A stretch of 64,000 nt of DNA from Rheinheimera sp. 1928-s (lineage in GTDB: Bacteria > Pseudomonadota > Gammaproteobacteria > Enterobacterales > Alteromonadaceae): NCBI RefSeq assembly GCF_029269265.1, contig NZ_JARIXP010000011.1, positions 1 to 64,000 of the forward strand, written 5' to 3'. The notes below the pieces were generated by a model. That model had not been told where the DNA came from, ran no database searches, and saw nothing but the letters and a program-made list of their open reading frames with translations. Within the stretch, counting starts at the first letter, position 1. Each line of letters opens with the position of its first letter. The translations under genes were made by a program, and so were the position numbers. Positions 7,392 to 17,678 of the stretch are shown piece by piece.

Positions 7392-9788
7392 TTAGAAGCG
7401 GGCTTTGATGCCTAAAGTGAAAGAACGACCTGGCAGAGGCGCATCTTCTTTGATAAAGGAGCTATGCACAAAACCTAATTCATCGGTCAGATTGTTGGCT
7501 TTGACAAAAGCAGTCAGATCCAGATCATTTAAATTAAAGTAATAACTAAAACTCAAATCGAGGATCTGATAGGAGCCTGTTGCACTTTCATCTGCTGCGA
7601 CCCGGTTTTGCTTCATATAGTGAGTCCAGTCGATATTTGCTGACCAGTCCTCTGCTGAATAGCTATAACCTGTACCTACTTTCACAGGTGGAATACGCGG
7701 CAAATCACCGCCGTTGTCCAGCTTGGCTCGCACTGAGTCAATAAAAAACTCCAGTTGTTGTTCTGCTGTCAATTGATAAGCCATTGCAAACTCAGCGCCA
7801 TATAAAGTGGCATTCTGCTGTTGATAATGGAATATTGAGAACGCTTCATCTTCAGCATGGCCGTGTTCTTCATCATGCTCTTCGTGATCGTCATGCTCAT
7901 GGTCTTCATCTGCATGGGAGTGCAGGTCTGCCATAGTTAAACCTGAATCTCTCATATACAGGTAGTTATGTACTTTGTTGTAGAACAGGTTGTAAGTGAA
8001 GGTAAAATCACCGTCATATTTGCGTAACGTCAAATCGATGTTGTTCGCCACTTCTTTTTTGAAGTTGACATCAGACTCTGAAATTTCACCGTCTTGATCC
8101 AGGCTATAGGCCAAACCCAATTCATAAGTACGGGTAGCGATGTGGGCACCATTTGAGTATAACTCTGCAGCGCTCGGGGCTCGTTCAGAGCGGCTGACGG
8201 ATAAAGCCGCGTTGTAACCCGGCTGAAAGTTCCAGACTAAGCCTGCCGACAGGCTAGACGCTGTAAAGTCATGTTTTACCTCGTCAGCATGATGTTCGTC
8301 TGTGTCTTCTTCCTCATGGTGATGTTCAAACTCTATGCCAGAGGCTTTGTAATCGACGTGCTCAATACGGGCACCTAGCTGAGCTGTAAAGTCGCCAAAA
8401 CTGCGCTCTTCAAGCACAAATAAGGCGTGGGAATCGGTTTTGGTATCTGGGGTGAAGGCTTCTTCACCTATCGCCTGATAATCGCTTTGTTGCAGGTGAT
8501 AACCAAAAACACCATGCCAGCCGGCAATAGTTTCATGCTCAGCAGCGAAGCGGCTCTCAAAGCTATCATTCTTAAAGGTGGTACCAATGACGCCTTCTTC
8601 TATTTCGTGATGCTGATAACGGGTTAGGGCGCTGCTGAAAGATAAGGTTTCAATGCCGTTAAAAGGTTTATACAGCTCGCCAGCCAGGCCGTATCTGTCT
8701 TGTTTTACTTTAGCAAATACAGCTTCTTCTGTATGTTCATCGTGGTTCTCGTCGTGGTCCTCATCATGTTCTTCATGATGATGGTGATGGCCAGGAATAC
8801 CGTATTCACTGTCAATATGCCCTATGGAAAAACCAAGCAAGCCTTTATCAGTGATCCAGCTTAAACCACCATTCACCGCAGAATTATCCAGCCATGAATT
8901 TGCCAGTTGATCAGTGCTTTCGCCTTCATCATTGGTAAAATCTGGCACATCATAATTATCGGTTTTACGCTTAAAGCCATCCACATGCCAGGCGACTTGA
9001 TCCTGACCGCCATCATGAGTCAAGGCGGCAGTTTTTTCATCTGCACCTGAGCTGTAGCGCGTCTCTATCTGGGTATTGGCGGGACGTAACTGTCGTGGCA
9101 ATCTGTTGTCGACCACGTTCACGACACCACCTACAGCGCCACTGCCGTACAATAAAGTGGCAGGGCCACGTAACACTTCAATTTGCTCTGTGGTGATGGC
9201 GTCAGCACTGATGGCATGATCCGGGCCAATACGGGATACGTCAGCAGAATCAAGACCGTTACTTAATATGCGAACCCGTGGCCCATCGAGGCCCCGCAAA
9301 ATAGGGCTTGAGGCTACTGGGCCGTAATAGTTGCTGTGTACGCCCGGCATCGACTTTAAGGTTTCGCCTATAGTAGGGGCTATTTTACGGCTGAGCTCTT
9401 CACCTGATAACACAGAAACGGGATTAGCCATTTCCAAATCGTATTGATGCAAGCCTGAAGCTGAGACCACAATACGTTCCACGCCACCAGACTGCAGTTG
9501 TACTTTAAGTTCGTTGCTGTTTGATAAGGTGACAAACTGATCGCCATAACCTTTGGCAGAGATATGCAGTTCAGCGTCAGCAGGAGCCTGGATAGTAAAG
9601 CGGCCATTTTTGTCTGCGTACACATATTGCTGACGGCCATGCACATGCACACGAGCCTGTTCAATGGCTTTGCCGTCATTATCCAGCACTACACCGTTCA
9701 CGGTGATGCTTTGTGCGACAACCTGGGCTGAAAATGCTGAAACAACCAGCATGGCAACGGGAGTAAGTTGAAAAAGAGAAGGGCGCAT
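7392..9788 (-). CDS. TonB-dependent receptor with His-rich loops (probable zinc)
   Basis: This is an outer-membrane beta-barrel receptor of 798 residues. It has a signal peptide (1-25), a carboxypeptidase-regulatory-like domain (about 28-105), a plug with SGEELSRKIAPTIGETLKS and VLRGPATLLYGSGAVGG (about 120-225), and a barrel ending in the aromatic terminus ARF. Three extracellular-type segments are very rich in His, Asp and Glu, at about 325-350, 480-505 and 625-645. Such loops mark ZnuD-type zinc receptors, so a Zn2+ (or other transition metal) substrate is inferred. The gene is single, with a candidate metal-regulator operator just upstream (9819-9834). A nickel or copper role is not excluded. 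Confidence 0.9.
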   Translation of the reverse strand: MRPSLFQLTPVAMLVVSAFSAQVVAQSITVNGVVLDNDGKAIEQARVHVHGRQQYVYADKNGRFTIQAPADAELHISAKGYGDQFVTLSNSNELKVQLQSGGVERIVVSASGLHQYDLEMANPVSVLSGEELSRKIAPTIGETLKSMPGVHSNYYGPVASSPILRGLDGPRVRILSNGLDSADVSRIGPDHAISADAITTEQIEVLRGPATLLYGSGAVGGVVNVVDNRLPRQLRPANTQIETRYSSGADEKTAALTHDGGQDQVAWHVDGFKRKTDNYDVPDFTNDEGESTDQLANSWLDNSAVNGGLSWITDKGLLGFSIGHIDSEYGIPGHHHHHEEHDEDHDENHDEHTEEAVFAKVKQDRYGLAGELYKPFNGIETLSFSSALTRYQHHEIEEGVIGTTFKNDSFESRFAAEHETIAGWHGVFGYHLQQSDYQAIGEEAFTPDTKTDSHALFVLEERSFGDFTAQLGARIEHVDYKASGIEFEHHHEEEDTDEHHADEVKHDFTASSLSAGLVWNFQPGYNAALSVSRSERAPSAAELYSNGAHIATRTYELGLAYSLDQDGEISESDVNFKKEVANNIDLTLRKYDGDFTFTYNLFYNKVHNYLYMRDSGLTMADLHSHADEDHEHDDHEEHDEEHGHAEDEAFSIFHYQQQNATLYGAEFAMAYQLTAEQQLEFFIDSVRAKLDNGGDLPRIPPVKVGTGYSYSAEDWSANIDWTHYMKQNRVAADESATGSYQILDLSFSYYFNLNDLDLTAFVKANNLTDELGFVHSSFIKEDAPLPGRSFTLGIKARF

Positions 9789-9818
9789 CGGAAAACCTAT
9801 TACAGTAATTAATGATTG

Positions 9819-9834
9819 TGATGTTATAACATTT
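9819..9834 (-). promoter_or_regulatory. Candidate Zur-like operator
   Basis: ATGTTATAACAT (9821-9832) is a perfect 12-base palindrome about 35 bases upstream of the receptor ATG. It resembles the ATGTTATA half-sites of proteobacterial Zur boxes, although the classical E. coli box is longer. The reading is strengthened by the histidine-rich receptor it precedes. Confidence 0.5.
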
Positions 9835-9966
9835 TTGCGGATTAACGATTCAGACGCAAGTACTTTTGTGATGAAGTAACATTAATTTAAGATTTAGCTT
9901 CGACACTCTGAAGTCTAATGCTTTAATATCTGCATAATAATGTTTGAATAATCAAAAGGATAAGCT

Positions 9967-10617
9967 ATGGATTTCTGGCCGGAATTTTTACTGATCGCGT
10001 CAGTTCATTTAGTTGCAGTAGCAAGCCCCGGCCCTGATTTCGCCATAGTTCTACGCTATGCAGTGCGTTATGGTCGTAACGTCGCGTTAGCGGCCAGTGT
10101 TGGCATAGGTATGGCTATTTTTCTGCATGTCTGTTATTCGCTGCTTGGCTTAGGCTTGCTGATTAAAACCACCCCCTGGTTATTTACCTTGTTCAGCGCA
10201 CTGTCGGCAGCGTATCTGGCTTATATAGGCTGGCAGGCTATTCGTAGCGGCGCACCAACCAACACCACAGCAGAAATAGTCACAGAGCCGGTGACAGAGA
10301 CTCCGTCATTACTCAAAGCCTTTACCTCAGGTTTTGTCACTAATGGTCTAAACCCCAAAGCGACCTTGTTTTTCTTATCACTTTTTGCAGTCATTATTTC
10401 GCCAGTTACGCCACTTTCTTACAAAGTGATTTACGGCGTTTATATGGCCGGCGCTACAACGGCCTGGTTTGCATTTTTATCTGTGATCCTAACCCGCGAA
10501 AAAGTAAGAGCTTTTTTGCTTATGAAAGGGTACTGGTTTGATCGTTTAATGGGTGCGGTATTACTGGCATTGGCTATGCATCTGATTTACGGTGCAATTC
10601 AATCTCAGCTACACTAA
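9967..10617 (+). CDS. LysE/RhtB family amino-acid exporter
   Basis: This is a 216-residue inner-membrane protein with six hydrophobic segments. The family motif ASPGPDFAIVLRYAVRYGR is near residues 19-37, and TSGFVTNGLNPKATLFFLSLF is at about 119-139. The family exports amino acids such as homoserine, threonine or lysine; the substrate here cannot be read from sequence. The start ATG follows AAAAGGATAAGCT, a good ribosome site. It is divergent from the receptor gene. Confidence 0.9.
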   Translation: MDFWPEFLLIASVHLVAVASPGPDFAIVLRYAVRYGRNVALAASVGIGMAIFLHVCYSLLGLGLLIKTTPWLFTLFSALSAAYLAYIGWQAIRSGAPTNTTAEIVTEPVTETPSLLKAFTSGFVTNGLNPKATLFFLSLFAVIISPVTPLSYKVIYGVYMAGATTAWFAFLSVILTREKVRAFLLMKGYWFDRLMGAVLLALAMHLIYGAIQSQLH

Positions 10618-10652
10618 ACAGAGGTTGTTGCCGATACCAACGAGGTGTCTGT

Positions 10653-11189
10653 ATGCAAGTGATAAGCAAAGTAATAAGGCTGGATCTGAACTATGCGTCA
10701 GAGGCCAGTCATTTTTATCAAAAACGGACTTGTTATATAGCTCCTTATAAAACCGAGCTGGCTGAACATTTTGCCCGCCGTATTCTGGCTTATCTATCTT
10801 ATTTCGAATCTTCTCCACAACTGGCTAAAATAGAAAGTGCAGGTAAAACGCCTGACTTGTATGTCAGTGATGCGGCTGAACACATCAAACTTTGGTGTAA
10901 TGTTGATTTACTCAGCGAAAAACATATGCAACGCGCCAGCCATCAAGCGGATCAAGTGGTGTTGTTTCTGGATGAAACCCAACAGAAAAAAGTAAAAAGT
11001 CAGTACAAACAACACTTCAGCAATGTGCAGTTCCATGCGTTATCCCACCAACAGCTACTGGACTTTTGCTGCATGCTCAAAGGTCATATGCAGCTGGACT
11101 TGTGGCGGGAAGATGACAAGTTATTAATCACAGACGGTGAGCAAACCTTTGAGCTGGCCTTGTCCTCTGAGCCAGAACTCCGGCATTAA
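10653..11189 (+). CDS. yaeQ: YaeQ family protein
   Basis: This is a 178-residue cytosolic protein of the YaeQ family (PD-(D/E)XK nuclease-like fold, biochemical role unclear). Typical features are AEHFARRILAYLSYFE near residues 37-52, the PDLYVSDAAEHIKLWCNVDLLSEKH core, and the C-terminal WREDDKLLITDG strand pair. The length matches the E. coli protein (181). GAGGTG lies before the ATG. The family was once linked to RfaH compensation, but a confirmed function is lacking. Confidence 0.85.
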   Translation: MQVISKVIRLDLNYASEASHFYQKRTCYIAPYKTELAEHFARRILAYLSYFESSPQLAKIESAGKTPDLYVSDAAEHIKLWCNVDLLSEKHMQRASHQADQVVLFLDETQQKKVKSQYKQHFSNVQFHALSHQQLLDFCCMLKGHMQLDLWREDDKLLITDGEQTFELALSSEPELRH

Positions 11190-11201
11190 ACTTGCCATAA
11201 C

Positions 11202-11229
11202 TTGTTATTTCATTTTCACTAGTTATAAT
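11202..11229 (+). promoter_or_regulatory. Promoter of trhO
   Basis: TTGTTA (11202-11207) and consensus TATAAT (11224-11229) are spaced by 16 bases, about 60 bases before the trhO start. A small hairpin CCGGA/TCCGG followed by TTTT (about 11249-11269) sits in the leader. Confidence 0.65.
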
Positions 11230-11288
11230 GCTCGCCCGTATTTTTGCCCCGGATTTACGGTCCGGTTTTGCAGAAGGTGAATCCAAAA

Positions 11289-12206
11289 ATGTATGTTGTT
11301 GCTGCTTTATATAAGTTTGTCGCTTTACCTGATTATGTTACTTTGCGTGATAACCTCTACCAACATCTGGTGCTGAACAAAGTCAAAGGTACTTTGTTGC
11401 TGGCCGAAGAAGGTATCAACGGCACTATTTGTGGTCCACGTGAAGGTATAGATGCGATGTTGCAATGGTTTGCTGCAGACAGTCGTTTTGAAGCTATGTC
11501 TTACAAAGAATCTTTTGCTGATGAACAGGCGTTTTACCGCACTAAGGTCAAGCTGAAGAAAGAGATCGTCACTATGGGGGTTGAAGGTATCAATCCTGCT
11601 CATATAGTCGGCACTTATGTCAAAGGTGAAGCCTGGAATCAGTTAATCTCTGATCCAAACACTATAGTTATCGATACCCGCAACGATTATGAAGTGGCCA
11701 TTGGCACTTTTAAAAATGCTGTCAATCCAAATACCACCAGCTTCCGCGAATTTCCAGAATGGGCAGAACAAAACCTGGACAAAACCAAGCACAAAAAAGT
11801 GGCGATGTTTTGTACCGGAGGTATTCGCTGTGAAAAGTCTACGGCCTTTTTAAAAGAGCAAGGTTTTGAAGAGGTCTATCACCTGGATGGCGGTATTCTG
11901 AAATACCTGGAAGAAGTACCAGAACCAGAAAGTCTGTGGCAGGGTGAGTGTTTTGTGTTTGACCAGCGTGTTGCGGTGAAACATGGTTTGGAACAGGGCA
12001 GCTACGATCAGTGTTATGCCTGTCGCATGCCACTCTCACAGGACGAAATGAAGTCGCCACTTTATGTGCAAGGTTTAAGTTGTCCGCATTGTCATGACAA
12101 AATTACTGAAGAGCAGAAAGCTTCTTTTGCTGAGCGTCAAAAGCAAATAGCCCTGGCTAAAGAGCGAGGCGAACAGCATATCCGTGACGGTAAAGTTGAA
12201 TTCTAA
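11289..12206 (+). CDS. trhO: tRNA uridine-34 hydroxylase TrhO (rhodanese family)
   Basis: TrhO (YceA) hydroxylates U34 of tRNAs as the first step to 5-(carboxy)methoxyuridine using oxygen. The protein is 305 residues. Its N-terminal part has FVALPDY and [14 protein letters not shown], followed by a rhodanese domain with [15 protein letters not shown] at about 130 and the active-site loop [13 protein letters not shown] at about 175. The C-terminal zinc-like segment has CYACRMP and CPHCHD. An upstream in-frame start at 11244 would add 15 unrelated residues. The ATG at 11289 follows AGAAGGTG and gives the family N-terminus. Confidence 0.93.
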   Translation: MYVVAALYKFVALPDYVTLRDNLYQHLVLNKVKGTLLLAEEGINGTICGPREGIDAMLQWFAADSRFEAMSYKESFADEQAFYRTKVKLKKEIVTMGVEGINPAHIVGTYVKGEAWNQLISDPNTIVIDTRNDYEVAIGTFKNAVNPNTTSFREFPEWAEQNLDKTKHKKVAMFCTGGIRCEKSTAFLKEQGFEEVYHLDGGILKYLEEVPEPESLWQGECFVFDQRVAVKHGLEQGSYDQCYACRMPLSQDEMKSPLYVQGLSCPHCHDKITEEQKASFAERQKQIALAKERGEQHIRDGKVEF

Positions 12207-12221
12207 TTTCAGCTATATTTG

Positions 12222-12249
12222 AAAAGAGCCGTTAAGGCTCTTTTTTTTG
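12222..12249 (+). terminator. Terminator after trhO
   Basis: The stem AAAAGAGCC/GGCTCTTTT with loop GTTAA is followed by eight T, a clear intrinsic terminator. Confidence 0.9.
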
Positions 12250-12364
12250 CCCTTGTCTTTAGAGGTAATAGGTTATAGTTCTATTTATTAGAATTAAACG
12301 TGCTTAATTTTGCTATTTTAAACCAACTTCTGGAAAGATAAGCTGTGTATTAAGAGAGGAAGCT

Positions 12365-12904
12365 ATGGCAACAGAAAATAAAGGTTACAGTTGGACCAGC
12401 ATTGTATTGCACTGGCTGGTGGCCGTCATGGTCATTGGGCTTTTTGCCTCAGGCTTTTGGATGGTGGATCTAAGCTACTACAGCAGTTGGTACAGAACTG
12501 CGCCTTTTTGGCACAAAAGTGTTGGTGTGTTGTTATTGGCTCTGATGCTGTATCGGTTACTGTTTCGTGTGATTAAAGGAACTGCTGAGCCTTTATCCAG
12601 TCACAGTAAAGCCATACAGCGTGCCAGTCATGTTACCCATCTGACTTTATATGGCCTGGTGTTTTTGATTATCTGTAGCGGCTATTTGATCTCGACTGCA
12701 GATGGCCGGCCTATAGACGTATTTGGCTTATTTAATTTACCCTCAGCCGGAGAATTGTTTGCTGAACAGGCAGACAGAGCTGGACTGGTCCATAAGTTTG
12801 CCGCTTACGGCTTAATTGCGTTAGCCGTTTTACATGCAGCGGCTGCTTTTAAACATCACGTTTTTGATAAAGACAACACGTTAAAACGCATGCTTAAACC
12901 TTAA
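12365..12904 (+). CDS. Cytochrome b561 family protein
   Basis: This is a 179-residue four-helix inner-membrane dihaem cytochrome b. Candidate haem histidines are in SIVLHWLVA (helix 1), FWHKSVGV (helix 2), and VHKFAAYG and VLHAAAAFKHH (helix 4). Family members carry electrons between quinols and periplasmic partners. The next gene, 26 bases on, is a YceI protein, which binds isoprenoid quinones in relatives. The same pairing occurs in E. coli yceJ-yceI, and that supports an operon and a quinone-related role. Confidence 0.9.
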   Translation: MATENKGYSWTSIVLHWLVAVMVIGLFASGFWMVDLSYYSSWYRTAPFWHKSVGVLLLALMLYRLLFRVIKGTAEPLSSHSKAIQRASHVTHLTLYGLVFLIICSGYLISTADGRPIDVFGLFNLPSAGELFAEQADRAGLVHKFAAYGLIALAVLHAAAAFKHHVFDKDNTLKRMLKP

Positions 12905-12930
12905 GACCCTAATTACTAAAGGAGATTGGA

Positions 12931-13506
12931 ATGAAGAAATTACTAATTGCCGGTTTGTTGACTTCAATGTTAGCAGCACCAGCACTGCAAGCTGCAGACT
13001 ACGAAATAGATACGCAAGGTGCTCACGCTTTTATTCAATTTAAAATCAGCCACTTAGGTTATAGCTGGTTGTATGGCCGTTTTAATACCTTTGAAGGTAC
13101 ATTCAGCTATGACGCTGCCAAGTTAACGGACTCTAAAATCCAGTTAGAAATCGATACCAAAAGTGTTGACTCTAACCATGCTGAGCGTGACAAGCACTTA
13201 CGCAGCCCGGATTTCCTGAACGTAGACAAACACAGCAAAGCGACTTTTGTCAGCACAAAAATAGTACCAAAAGCAGGTGCTGATTTTGATGTAGTAGGTA
13301 ACTTCACATTAAACGGTGTTACTAAAGAAGTTGTGATCAATGCCACTAAGCTGGGTGAAGGTTCTGATCCATGGGGTGGTTACCGCGCAGGTTTTGCTGG
13401 CACCACCAGCATCAACTTAGAAGATTTCGCCATTAAAAACATTCTTGGCCCGGCATCTGCCACTGTTCATCTGGATCTGACGGTAGAAGGTATTAAGAAG
13501 TCTTGA
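12931..13506 (+). CDS. yceI: YceI family periplasmic polyisoprenoid-binding protein
   Basis: This is a 191-residue exported lipocalin-like protein. Its signal peptide spans residues 1-22 ([14 protein letters not shown]...LQA). Family blocks [45 protein letters not shown] and TLNGVTKEV follow, and the end [15 protein letters not shown] is typical. Relatives bind ubiquinone-like isoprenoids. It is preceded by AAAGGAG and lies in an operon with the cytochrome b561 gene. Confidence 0.93.
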   Translation: MKKLLIAGLLTSMLAAPALQAADYEIDTQGAHAFIQFKISHLGYSWLYGRFNTFEGTFSYDAAKLTDSKIQLEIDTKSVDSNHAERDKHLRSPDFLNVDKHSKATFVSTKIVPKAGADFDVVGNFTLNGVTKEVVINATKLGEGSDPWGGYRAGFAGTTSINLEDFAIKNILGPASATVHLDLTVEGIKKS

Positions 13507-13532
13507 TTCTGAATTGAGTTTCTAAAGACGAC

Positions 13533-13566
13533 ATTGCCCTGATGTATTTTTGATACTCAGGGCAAT
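13533..13566. terminator. Hairpin between yceI and yfaE
   Basis: The perfect 10-base stem ATTGCCCTGA/TCAGGGCAAT sits between two convergent genes; its right arm includes the yfaE stop codon. T-runs are weak on both sides, so terminator function is likely but not certain. Confidence 0.5.
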
Positions 13567-13811
13567 TCTATCTCTATATCTGTAACGGGAATACTGCAGC
13601 AAGGCAAAATTTCACCTGTTCGCACAAAAGCCAGCGGCTCGTTGATGTAGCTGACTGAACCTGACAGTAGTTTACAACGACATGCACCGCAATAACCTTC
13701 ACGGCACTGATAATTCACTTGCTGTTTTTGTGCTTCAAGGGCTTCAAGCAGGGTGCGTTGCTCAGGCCCAAACTCCAGACTGAGCACATTTTTCACCACT
13801 ACTTTAACCAT
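13557..13811 (-). CDS. yfaE: 2Fe-2S ferredoxin YfaE
   Basis: This 84-residue plant-type ferredoxin carries the cluster ligands CREGYCGACRC (residues 36-46) and a distal Cys in LPCCSIP. YfaE maintains the diferric-tyrosyl radical of class Ia ribonucleotide reductase. It lies 15 bases downstream of nrdB on the same strand, the arrangement seen in E. coli, which supports the assignment. Confidence 0.93.
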   Translation of the reverse strand: MVKVVVKNVLSLEFGPEQRTLLEALEAQKQQVNYQCREGYCGACRCKLLSGSVSYINEPLAFVRTGEILPCCSIPVTDIEIELP

Positions 13812-13826
13812 GTGAATAGTCGCAGA

Positions 13827-14957
13827 TCAGAGATCAAAATCGCCGAAGTCAGCGCCATCCATTTCGTTGTCGATTTGACCCACTAAATAGGAGCTGATTT
13901 CTGATTCTTGTGGCGCCACCTGCACATTGTCAGACACCAGCCAGGCATTGATCCATGGAATAGGGTTCTGAGTGGTGCTGAATATCGGTTTTAAGCCCAC
14001 AGCCTGCATTCTGTTGTTGGTGATGTACTCAACGTACTGGCATAAAATATCTTTGTTTAAGCCAATCATTGAACCATCTTTAAACAAGAACTCAGCCCAG
14101 TCTTTTTCCTGCTCAGCGGCTTTACGGAATATCGCATAGGCTTCGTCTTCGCATTCTTTGGCGATAATGGCCATTTCCGGGTCGTCTTCACCAGCAGCCA
14201 TAATATTCAGCATATGCTGAGTGCCGGTTAAATGCAGCGCTTCATCACGGGCAATCAATTTGATGATTTTTGCATTACCTTCCATCAGTTCACGTTCGGC
14301 AAAAGCAAAACTACAGGCGAAACTGACATAAAACCGGATGGCTTCGAGCACGTTTACCGACAAAATACAGATGTAAAGCTTACGCTTCAGATCATGCATG
14401 CTGATGGTATGAGTTTTGCCGTTCACTTCATGAGTGCCGACACCACATAAGTGATACAGGCTAACAGAAGTGATCAAATCATCGTAATAACGGGTCACGT
14501 CATCTGCACGTTCAACAATACGTTCATTTAGCAGAATATCGTCGAACACTTTATGAGGTTCGTTGGTGATATTACGCACTATATGGGTATAGCTGCGGCT
14601 GTGAATAGTTTCACTGAATGCCCAGGTTTCAATCCAGGTTTCCAGCTCAGGCAAGGACACTATAGGTAACAAGGCGACGTTTGGTGAGCGGCCTTGCACT
14701 GAGTCCAACAGAGTTTGGTATTTTAAATTGCTGAGAAATATATGTTTTTCATGTTCTGGCAACTGTTGAAAGTCGATGCGATCTTTACTGACATCCACTT
14801 CTTCAGGACGCCAGAAAAAGCTCAGTTGCTTTTCGATCAGTTTTTCAAAAATGCCGTATTTCTGTTGATCATAACGGGATACATTCACCGGATTGCCAAA
14901 AAACATCGGCTCTTTCATTTGATCATTGTTCGTACGGCTAAAGGTGGTATAACTCAT
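13827..14957 (-). CDS. nrdB: Ribonucleotide reductase class Ia beta subunit
   Basis: NrdB houses the diiron-tyrosyl radical cofactor that reduces ribonucleotides with NrdA. It has 376 residues, as in E. coli. Iron ligands lie in [15 protein letters not shown] and [22 protein letters not shown]. The start chosen gives [13 protein letters not shown], matching the family; an ATG two codons upstream is possible. Operon order is nrdA-nrdB-yfaE on the minus strand, with a 65-base nrdA-nrdB gap. Confidence 0.97.
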   Translation of the reverse strand: MSYTTFSRTNNDQMKEPMFFGNPVNVSRYDQQKYGIFEKLIEKQLSFFWRPEEVDVSKDRIDFQQLPEHEKHIFLSNLKYQTLLDSVQGRSPNVALLPIVSLPELETWIETWAFSETIHSRSYTHIVRNITNEPHKVFDDILLNERIVERADDVTRYYDDLITSVSLYHLCGVGTHEVNGKTHTISMHDLKRKLYICILSVNVLEAIRFYVSFACSFAFAERELMEGNAKIIKLIARDEALHLTGTQHMLNIMAAGEDDPEMAIIAKECEDEAYAIFRKAAEQEKDWAEFLFKDGSMIGLNKDILCQYVEYITNNRMQAVGLKPIFSTTQNPIPWINAWLVSDNVQVAPQESEISSYLVGQIDNEMDGADFGDFDL

Positions 14958-15022
14958 CAGCAATTTCTCTGTGTTTTTATTAGCTATGCATACAAAAAGA
15001 GGGCTGCAATGCAGCCCCAGTC

Positions 15023-17308
15023 TTAAATTTTACAGGCGCCACCGGCACAACCATCGTCTTCCGGCGTCGCTTTGATGTCTTCCTGTATGTCGGAAGCGCC
15101 ATCGCGGGTATTGTGGTAGTACATGGTTTTAACACCCAGCTTATAAGCCGTCAGTAAGTCTTTTAACAAGATCTTCATTGGCACTTTGCCACCTTCGAAC
15201 TTGCCCGGATCGTAATTGGTATTGGCAGAAATCGTCTGGTCCACAAACTTCTGCATTATAGCCACCAAGCTGATATAACCGTCGTTGTTAGGCATGTCCC
15301 ATAACAATTCATATTGGTTTTTCAGGCGATCGTACTCAGGCACTACTTGCTTTAAAATACCGTCTTTACTTGCCTTTATACTGATATGACCGCGAGGTGG
15401 TTCAATACCATTGGTCGCATTTGAAATTTGCGAAGACGTTTCAGATGGCATCAGTGCTGATAACGTAGAGTTACGTAAACCGTGTTTCACCACATCTTTA
15501 CGCAGTTGCTCCCAATCGTAGTGCAATGGTTCAGCACACACCTTATCCAGATCCTTTTTATAGGTATCAATAGGCATAATGCCTTCTGAATAGGTGGTCT
15601 CGTTAAATTTAGCGCATGGGCCAAACTCCTGAGCCAATTTGTTCGATGCTTTCATCAGGTAATACTGAATAGCTTCAAAAGTGCGGTGCGTTAAGCCGTT
15701 GGCTGAACCATCCGAGTATTTAACGCCATTTTTCGCCAGGTAATAGGCATAGTTAATCACGCCTATACCTAAAGTACGGCGGTTCATGCTGGCGTGGTAA
15801 GCGGCAAGGATAGGGTAGTCCTGGTAATCCAGTAAACTATCTAAAGCCCGCACTGCCAGTTCTGCTAGTTCTTCCAGTTCATCTAAATGCTCAATAGCAC
15901 CTAAGTTAAAGGCTGACAGAGTACAAAGGGCGATTTCACCATTTGGATCGTTAATGTCATTCAGTGGCTTAGTTGGCAGCGCTATTTCTAAACAGAGGTT
16001 GCTCTGGCGCACAGAAGCAAACTTTGGATTAAACGGGCTGTGCGTATTGCAATGATCGACGTTCTGTAAATAGATACGACCTGTGCTGGCACGTTCCTGC
16101 ATAAATAACGTGAAGAGTTCAACAGCTTTAATACGCTTCTTACGGATAGAGGCGTCCGCTTCGTATTGAACATACAGCTCTTCAAACTTTTCCTGATCTT
16201 CAAAAAACGCATCATATAAACCTGGTACGTCAGAAGGACTGAACAGGGTGATCATTTCATCTTTAATCAGGCGTGTGTACATCAGGCGGTTAAACTGCAC
16301 ACCGTAATCTAAGTGACGTACGCGGTTTTCTTCCACACCCCTGTTGTTTTTCAGAACCAGCAAAGATTCCACTTCCAAATGCCACAGCGGGTAAAACAGC
16401 GTTGCTGCGCCACCACGAACACCACCCTGAGAGCAGCTTTTCACTGCTGTCTGGAAATGCTTGTAGAAGGGGATACAACCTGTATGGAAGGCTTCACCGT
16501 TACGGATTGGGCTGCCTAAGGCACGAATACGACCCGCGTTGATACCAATACCGGCACGTTGACTGACGTACTTCACGATAGCACTGCTGGTGGCATTGAT
16601 GGAGTCTAAGCTGTCACCACATTCAATCAACACACAGGAGCTGAACTGACGGGTAGGGGTACGTACACCAGACATAATAGGCGTAGGTAATGAAATCTTA
16701 AACATAGACACAGCGTCGTAAAAACGACGCACGTAACTTAAGCGGCTGTCTTTTGGATAATTAGCAAATAAACAAGCGGCAACCAGCATATAAAGGAACT
16801 GAGCGCTTTCGTAAATCTGACCTGTGACCCGGTTTTGCACCAGGTATTTGCCTTCGAGCTGCTTTACCGCAGCGTAGCTGAAATCTAAATCGCGAGCATG
16901 GACAATGAAACTATCCAGCTGCTCTAATTCTTCTTTACTGTAGTCAGCCAGAATGTGAGCGTCATAACGCTTTTCTTCCACCATTTTGACCACATGGTCA
17001 TACAGCTTTGGTGGCTCGAACTGGCCATAGGCTTTTTTACGTAAATGGAATACGGCCAAACGAGCGGCCATATATTGATAATCTGGCGTCTCTTTTGAGA
17101 TTAAATCGGCAGCAGCTTTGATGATGGTTTCGTGGATATCGGCGGTCTTAATACCGTCGTAAAATTGAATGTGAGAACGTAACTCAACCTGAGACACTGA
17201 TACGTTTTGTAACCTCTCAGCTGCCCAATCTATCACACGGTGGATCTTGTCTAAGTCTAATGGCTCGCGCTGACCATCTCTTTTGGTTACGTATAATGTT
17301 TGAGTCAT
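15023..17308 (-). CDS. nrdA: Ribonucleotide reductase class Ia alpha subunit
   Basis: This is the catalytic large subunit (761 residues, equal to E. coli). An ATP-cone begins at [21 protein letters not shown]. The active site includes [15 protein letters not shown], the NLCLEI loop and the radical cysteine in [16 protein letters not shown]. The conserved tail YYHNTRDGA and the C-terminal redox pair in CAGGACKI are present. The ATG at 17308 is preferred to one 27 bases upstream because it gives the usual [12 protein letters not shown] start. Two NrdR-like boxes lie 110-160 bases upstream. Confidence 0.97.
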   Translation of the reverse strand: MTQTLYVTKRDGQREPLDLDKIHRVIDWAAERLQNVSVSQVELRSHIQFYDGIKTADIHETIIKAAADLISKETPDYQYMAARLAVFHLRKKAYGQFEPPKLYDHVVKMVEEKRYDAHILADYSKEELEQLDSFIVHARDLDFSYAAVKQLEGKYLVQNRVTGQIYESAQFLYMLVAACLFANYPKDSRLSYVRRFYDAVSMFKISLPTPIMSGVRTPTRQFSSCVLIECGDSLDSINATSSAIVKYVSQRAGIGINAGRIRALGSPIRNGEAFHTGCIPFYKHFQTAVKSCSQGGVRGGAATLFYPLWHLEVESLLVLKNNRGVEENRVRHLDYGVQFNRLMYTRLIKDEMITLFSPSDVPGLYDAFFEDQEKFEELYVQYEADASIRKKRIKAVELFTLFMQERASTGRIYLQNVDHCNTHSPFNPKFASVRQSNLCLEIALPTKPLNDINDPNGEIALCTLSAFNLGAIEHLDELEELAELAVRALDSLLDYQDYPILAAYHASMNRRTLGIGVINYAYYLAKNGVKYSDGSANGLTHRTFEAIQYYLMKASNKLAQEFGPCAKFNETTYSEGIMPIDTYKKDLDKVCAEPLHYDWEQLRKDVVKHGLRNSTLSALMPSETSSQISNATNGIEPPRGHISIKASKDGILKQVVPEYDRLKNQYELLWDMPNNDGYISLVAIMQKFVDQTISANTNYDPGKFEGGKVPMKILLKDLLTAYKLGVKTMYYHNTRDGASDIQEDIKATPEDDGCAGGACKI

Positions 17309-17418
17309 ATTTTTCCGCCGAAAATTCCATCTCAATTGTTATTATTGTGTGCACAGAATTTCTTCTGCGCAGCGAATTCACCCGCTTTTGGCTTCATTAG
17401 GTCAAACTCAATTGAGCG

Positions 17419-17434
17419 ACACAACATCTAGGGG
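17419..17434. promoter_or_regulatory. NrdR box 1 upstream of nrdA
   Basis: ACACAACATCTAGGGG fits the palindromic NrdR consensus acaCwAtATaTwGtgt at 12 of 16 positions. It pairs with box 2, centred exactly 31 bases away, the three-turn spacing usual for NrdR sites before nrd operons. Confidence 0.75.
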
Positions 17435-17449
17435 TGAAAGGAGAACGGA

Positions 17450-17465
17450 TCACAAGATAGAGTGG
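17450..17465. promoter_or_regulatory. NrdR box 2 upstream of nrdA
   Basis: TCACAAGATAGAGTGG matches the NrdR consensus at 12 of 16 positions. A 15-base gap separates it from box 1. ATP/dATP-bound NrdR is expected to repress the operon here. Confidence 0.75.
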
Positions 17466-17621
17466 ATCAATAGCAATTGCAACCCCTGCTGACGGGCGAA
17501 AAAAGCAGCATGTTAGTGTCCGCTAACGTGCGAAATAGGCTTTTAAAAACCTCTGCAGGGAAGCAATAGTTTTTCAGTAAAAAATCTATTTTGTCTGTTC
17601 GGTTAAATTTTAAGTGATTAG

Positions 17622-17649
17622 TAAAATCACCCGCAAAGAGGTGATTTTT
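17622..17649 (-). terminator. Terminator after gph
   Basis: The 9-base stem AAAATCACC/GGTGATTTT lies 30 bases past the gph stop on the minus strand. Its lower arm ends in TTTT when read on that strand. Confidence 0.6.
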
Positions 17650-17678
17650 AATTGACCAAAAATATGAAAAAACTGAAC

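Larger units (their letters stand above)
17309..17678. other. nrdA upstream region
   Basis: These 370 bases have no gene. They hold the two NrdR-like boxes (17419-17465) and a terminator-like hairpin behind gph (17622-17649). I could not fix the nrdA -35/-10. Confidence 0.6.
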
